From positions 1 through 31,469 of the forward strand of contig JAEZFL010000054.1 in NCBI GenBank assembly GCA_023417515.1: a DNA stretch of 31,469 nt. The letters are read 5' to 3'. Positions 30,658 to 31,469 of the stretch are shown here, piece after piece. The stretch comes from Pseudomonadota bacterium. GTDB lineage: Bacteria; Pseudomonadota; Alphaproteobacteria; Sphingomonadales; Sphingomonadaceae. The notes below the pieces were generated by a model, which made no database searches, was not told the DNA's origin, and worked only from the letters and a program-made list of their open reading frames with translations. The translations under genes were made by a program, and so were the position numbers. Positions within the stretch are counted from its first letter, which is position 1. Each line of letters starts with the position of its first letter.

Positions 30658-31469
30658 TCACTGTCGGCCCAGCAGCAGCTTCAGCGCGGCGATTGAACGC
30701 GCCACGTCGTCATTGGCCGAGGGCAAGGCGCGGCGCAGGTTGATGAAGCCGTGAACCGTCCCGGGCATCTCGAGATAGATGGAGTCGACCCCGGCCCGGA
30801 CGAGCGCGGCGGCATAGACTCGGCCCTGGTCGCGGATCGGGTCGAGCGCCGCGGTGGTGATCAGGGTCGGCGGCATCCCGGCCTGGTCCCTGGCGAGCGG
30901 TGCGAAGCGCCAGTCCTTCTTGTCGCCTGCATAGCATTGGTCGAACCATTCTATGCTGCCGCTGCTGAGAAGGTAGCCTTCGCCGAACTGCTCGCGGCAC
31001 GGATAGGAGCGAGTCGGCTCGCTCGCCGGATAGATTGGCCATTGCGCGACGACCGGAACCGCCGCGGGATCGTCGCGCAGCGCCAGGCTCACCACGATCG
31101 CGAAATTGCCGCCCGCGCTGTCGCCGAACGGCACGAGGCCGGTGACCTGGCGCTCCAGCGCTTCCGGGCTGCCCGCGAGCCAGCGCGCTGCGGCGATGGC
31201 GTCGTCGATCCCGGCGGGGAAGGGGTGCTCCGGCGCCAGCCGGTAGTCGACCGCGACCACGGGCAGGTCCATTTGCCGGGTCACCTCGGCGCAGAAGGGC
31301 TCGTGGGTGTCGAGGTCGCCGAGCACCCAGCCGCCGCCATGATAGAAGACCATGAGCGGCCCCGGCTCGCGGGTTTCGCGCGCGTCGTAGAGCCGCAGTC
31401 GGAGCGGCCCGCCCGGTCCGTCCATCCCGAGGTCGCGGATCACCGCCAGGTCGCCGACCGGAGCGTCGG
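30658..31469 (-). CDS. Alpha/beta hydrolase (HSL-type esterase), 5' end cut by window edge
   Basis: Esterase/lipase of the hormone-sensitive-lipase group, about 270 residues visible. The oxyanion motif HGGGW (FYHGGGWVLGD) is followed by VDYRLAPEHPFPAGIDDA, the nucleophile serine in GDSAGGN, the acid in TAALDPIRDQG and the histidine in GTVHGFINL. These are the diagnostic HSL elements. A GTG occurs at 31441-31443, but the frame continues upstream to the window end with family-like residues (DAPVGDLAVIRDLGMDG), so the start lies outside. It should hydrolyse short-chain acyl esters; the natural substrate is unknown. It is followed by rppH on the same strand after 48 bases. Confidence 0.9.
   Translation of the reverse strand, partial: DAPVGDLAVIRDLGMDGPGGPLRLRLYDARETREPGPLMVFYHGGGWVLGDLDTHEPFCAEVTRQMDLPVVAVDYRLAPEHPFPAGIDDAIAAARWLAGSPEALERQVTGLVPFGDSAGGNFAIVVSLALRDDPAAVPVVAQWPIYPASEPTRSYPCREQFGEGYLLSSGSIEWFDQCYAGDKKDWRFAPLARDQAGMPPTLITTAALDPIRDQGRVYAAALVRAGVDSIYLEMPGTVHGFINLRRALPSANDDVARSIAALKLLLGRQ

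Noticed and set aside
28951..30696. Long plus-strand open frame antisense to the M20 hydrolase and rppH
   Set aside because: It spans two genuine genes on the other strand and shows no recognisable domain.

Overview
The window is 31.5 kb of GC-rich, densely packed bacterial chromosome. It looks like an alphaproteobacterium of the order Sphingomonadales. The grounds are the neighbourhood PCMT-like methyltransferase / TolC-family protein / DUF2497 (PopZ-like) protein / S9 peptidase / valS, the Mg-type HemB, the gamma carbonic anhydrase beside a spermidine-synthase-like fusion protein, and an interspersed palindrome of the CGTCATTGCGAG type. No intergenic stretch exceeds 300 bases.

Layout. (1) 1-8772: a methyltransferase cut by the left edge (minus), then a plus-strand run of PCMT-like methyltransferase, TolC-family outer-membrane protein, PopZ-like DUF2497 protein, secreted prolyl-oligopeptidase-type peptidase, a small toxin-antitoxin pair whose toxin is frameshifted, and valS. 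(2) 8785-12885: a secreted protein of unknown function and a diacylglycerol/lipid kinase (minus), then a MATE exporter and hemB (plus), followed by a palindromic repeat. (3) 12991-16794: a membrane protein fused to a spermidine-synthase-like domain, a GNAT acetyltransferase and a gamma carbonic anhydrase, all overlapping, facing a small lipoprotein. (4) 16878-18646: tRNA-Arg(ACG) with its terminator, then about 1.7 kb carrying one BAAT-type hydrolase. This segment is visibly lower in GC and is bounded by a 13-bp repeat of the tRNA 3' end, so it looks like a small decayed tRNA-targeted insertion. (5) 18688-23705 (minus): a complete aa3-type cytochrome c oxidase operon, ctaC-ctaD-two subunit III genes-subunit IV-membrane cytochrome c. 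A DUF411 putative copper protein is divergent from it. (6) 24470-26546: a secreted caspase-like (orthocaspase) protein with two PPC domains, a small acidic ORF and a DUF3008 protein. (7) 26598-31469 (minus): astB, astA and an M20 hydrolase in one overlapping operon for arginine succinyltransferase catabolism, preceded by rppH and an HSL-type esterase cut by the right edge.

Most of the window is housekeeping. I see no CRISPR array, transposase, integrase or recognisable defence island. The most interesting items are the tRNA-Arg mini-island without integrase, the broken ParE-type toxin beside a slippage-prone antitoxin, the orthocaspase with a calcium-loop-like motif, the M20 enzyme in the ast operon, and the Met/His-rich oxidase subunits divergent from a DUF411 gene.
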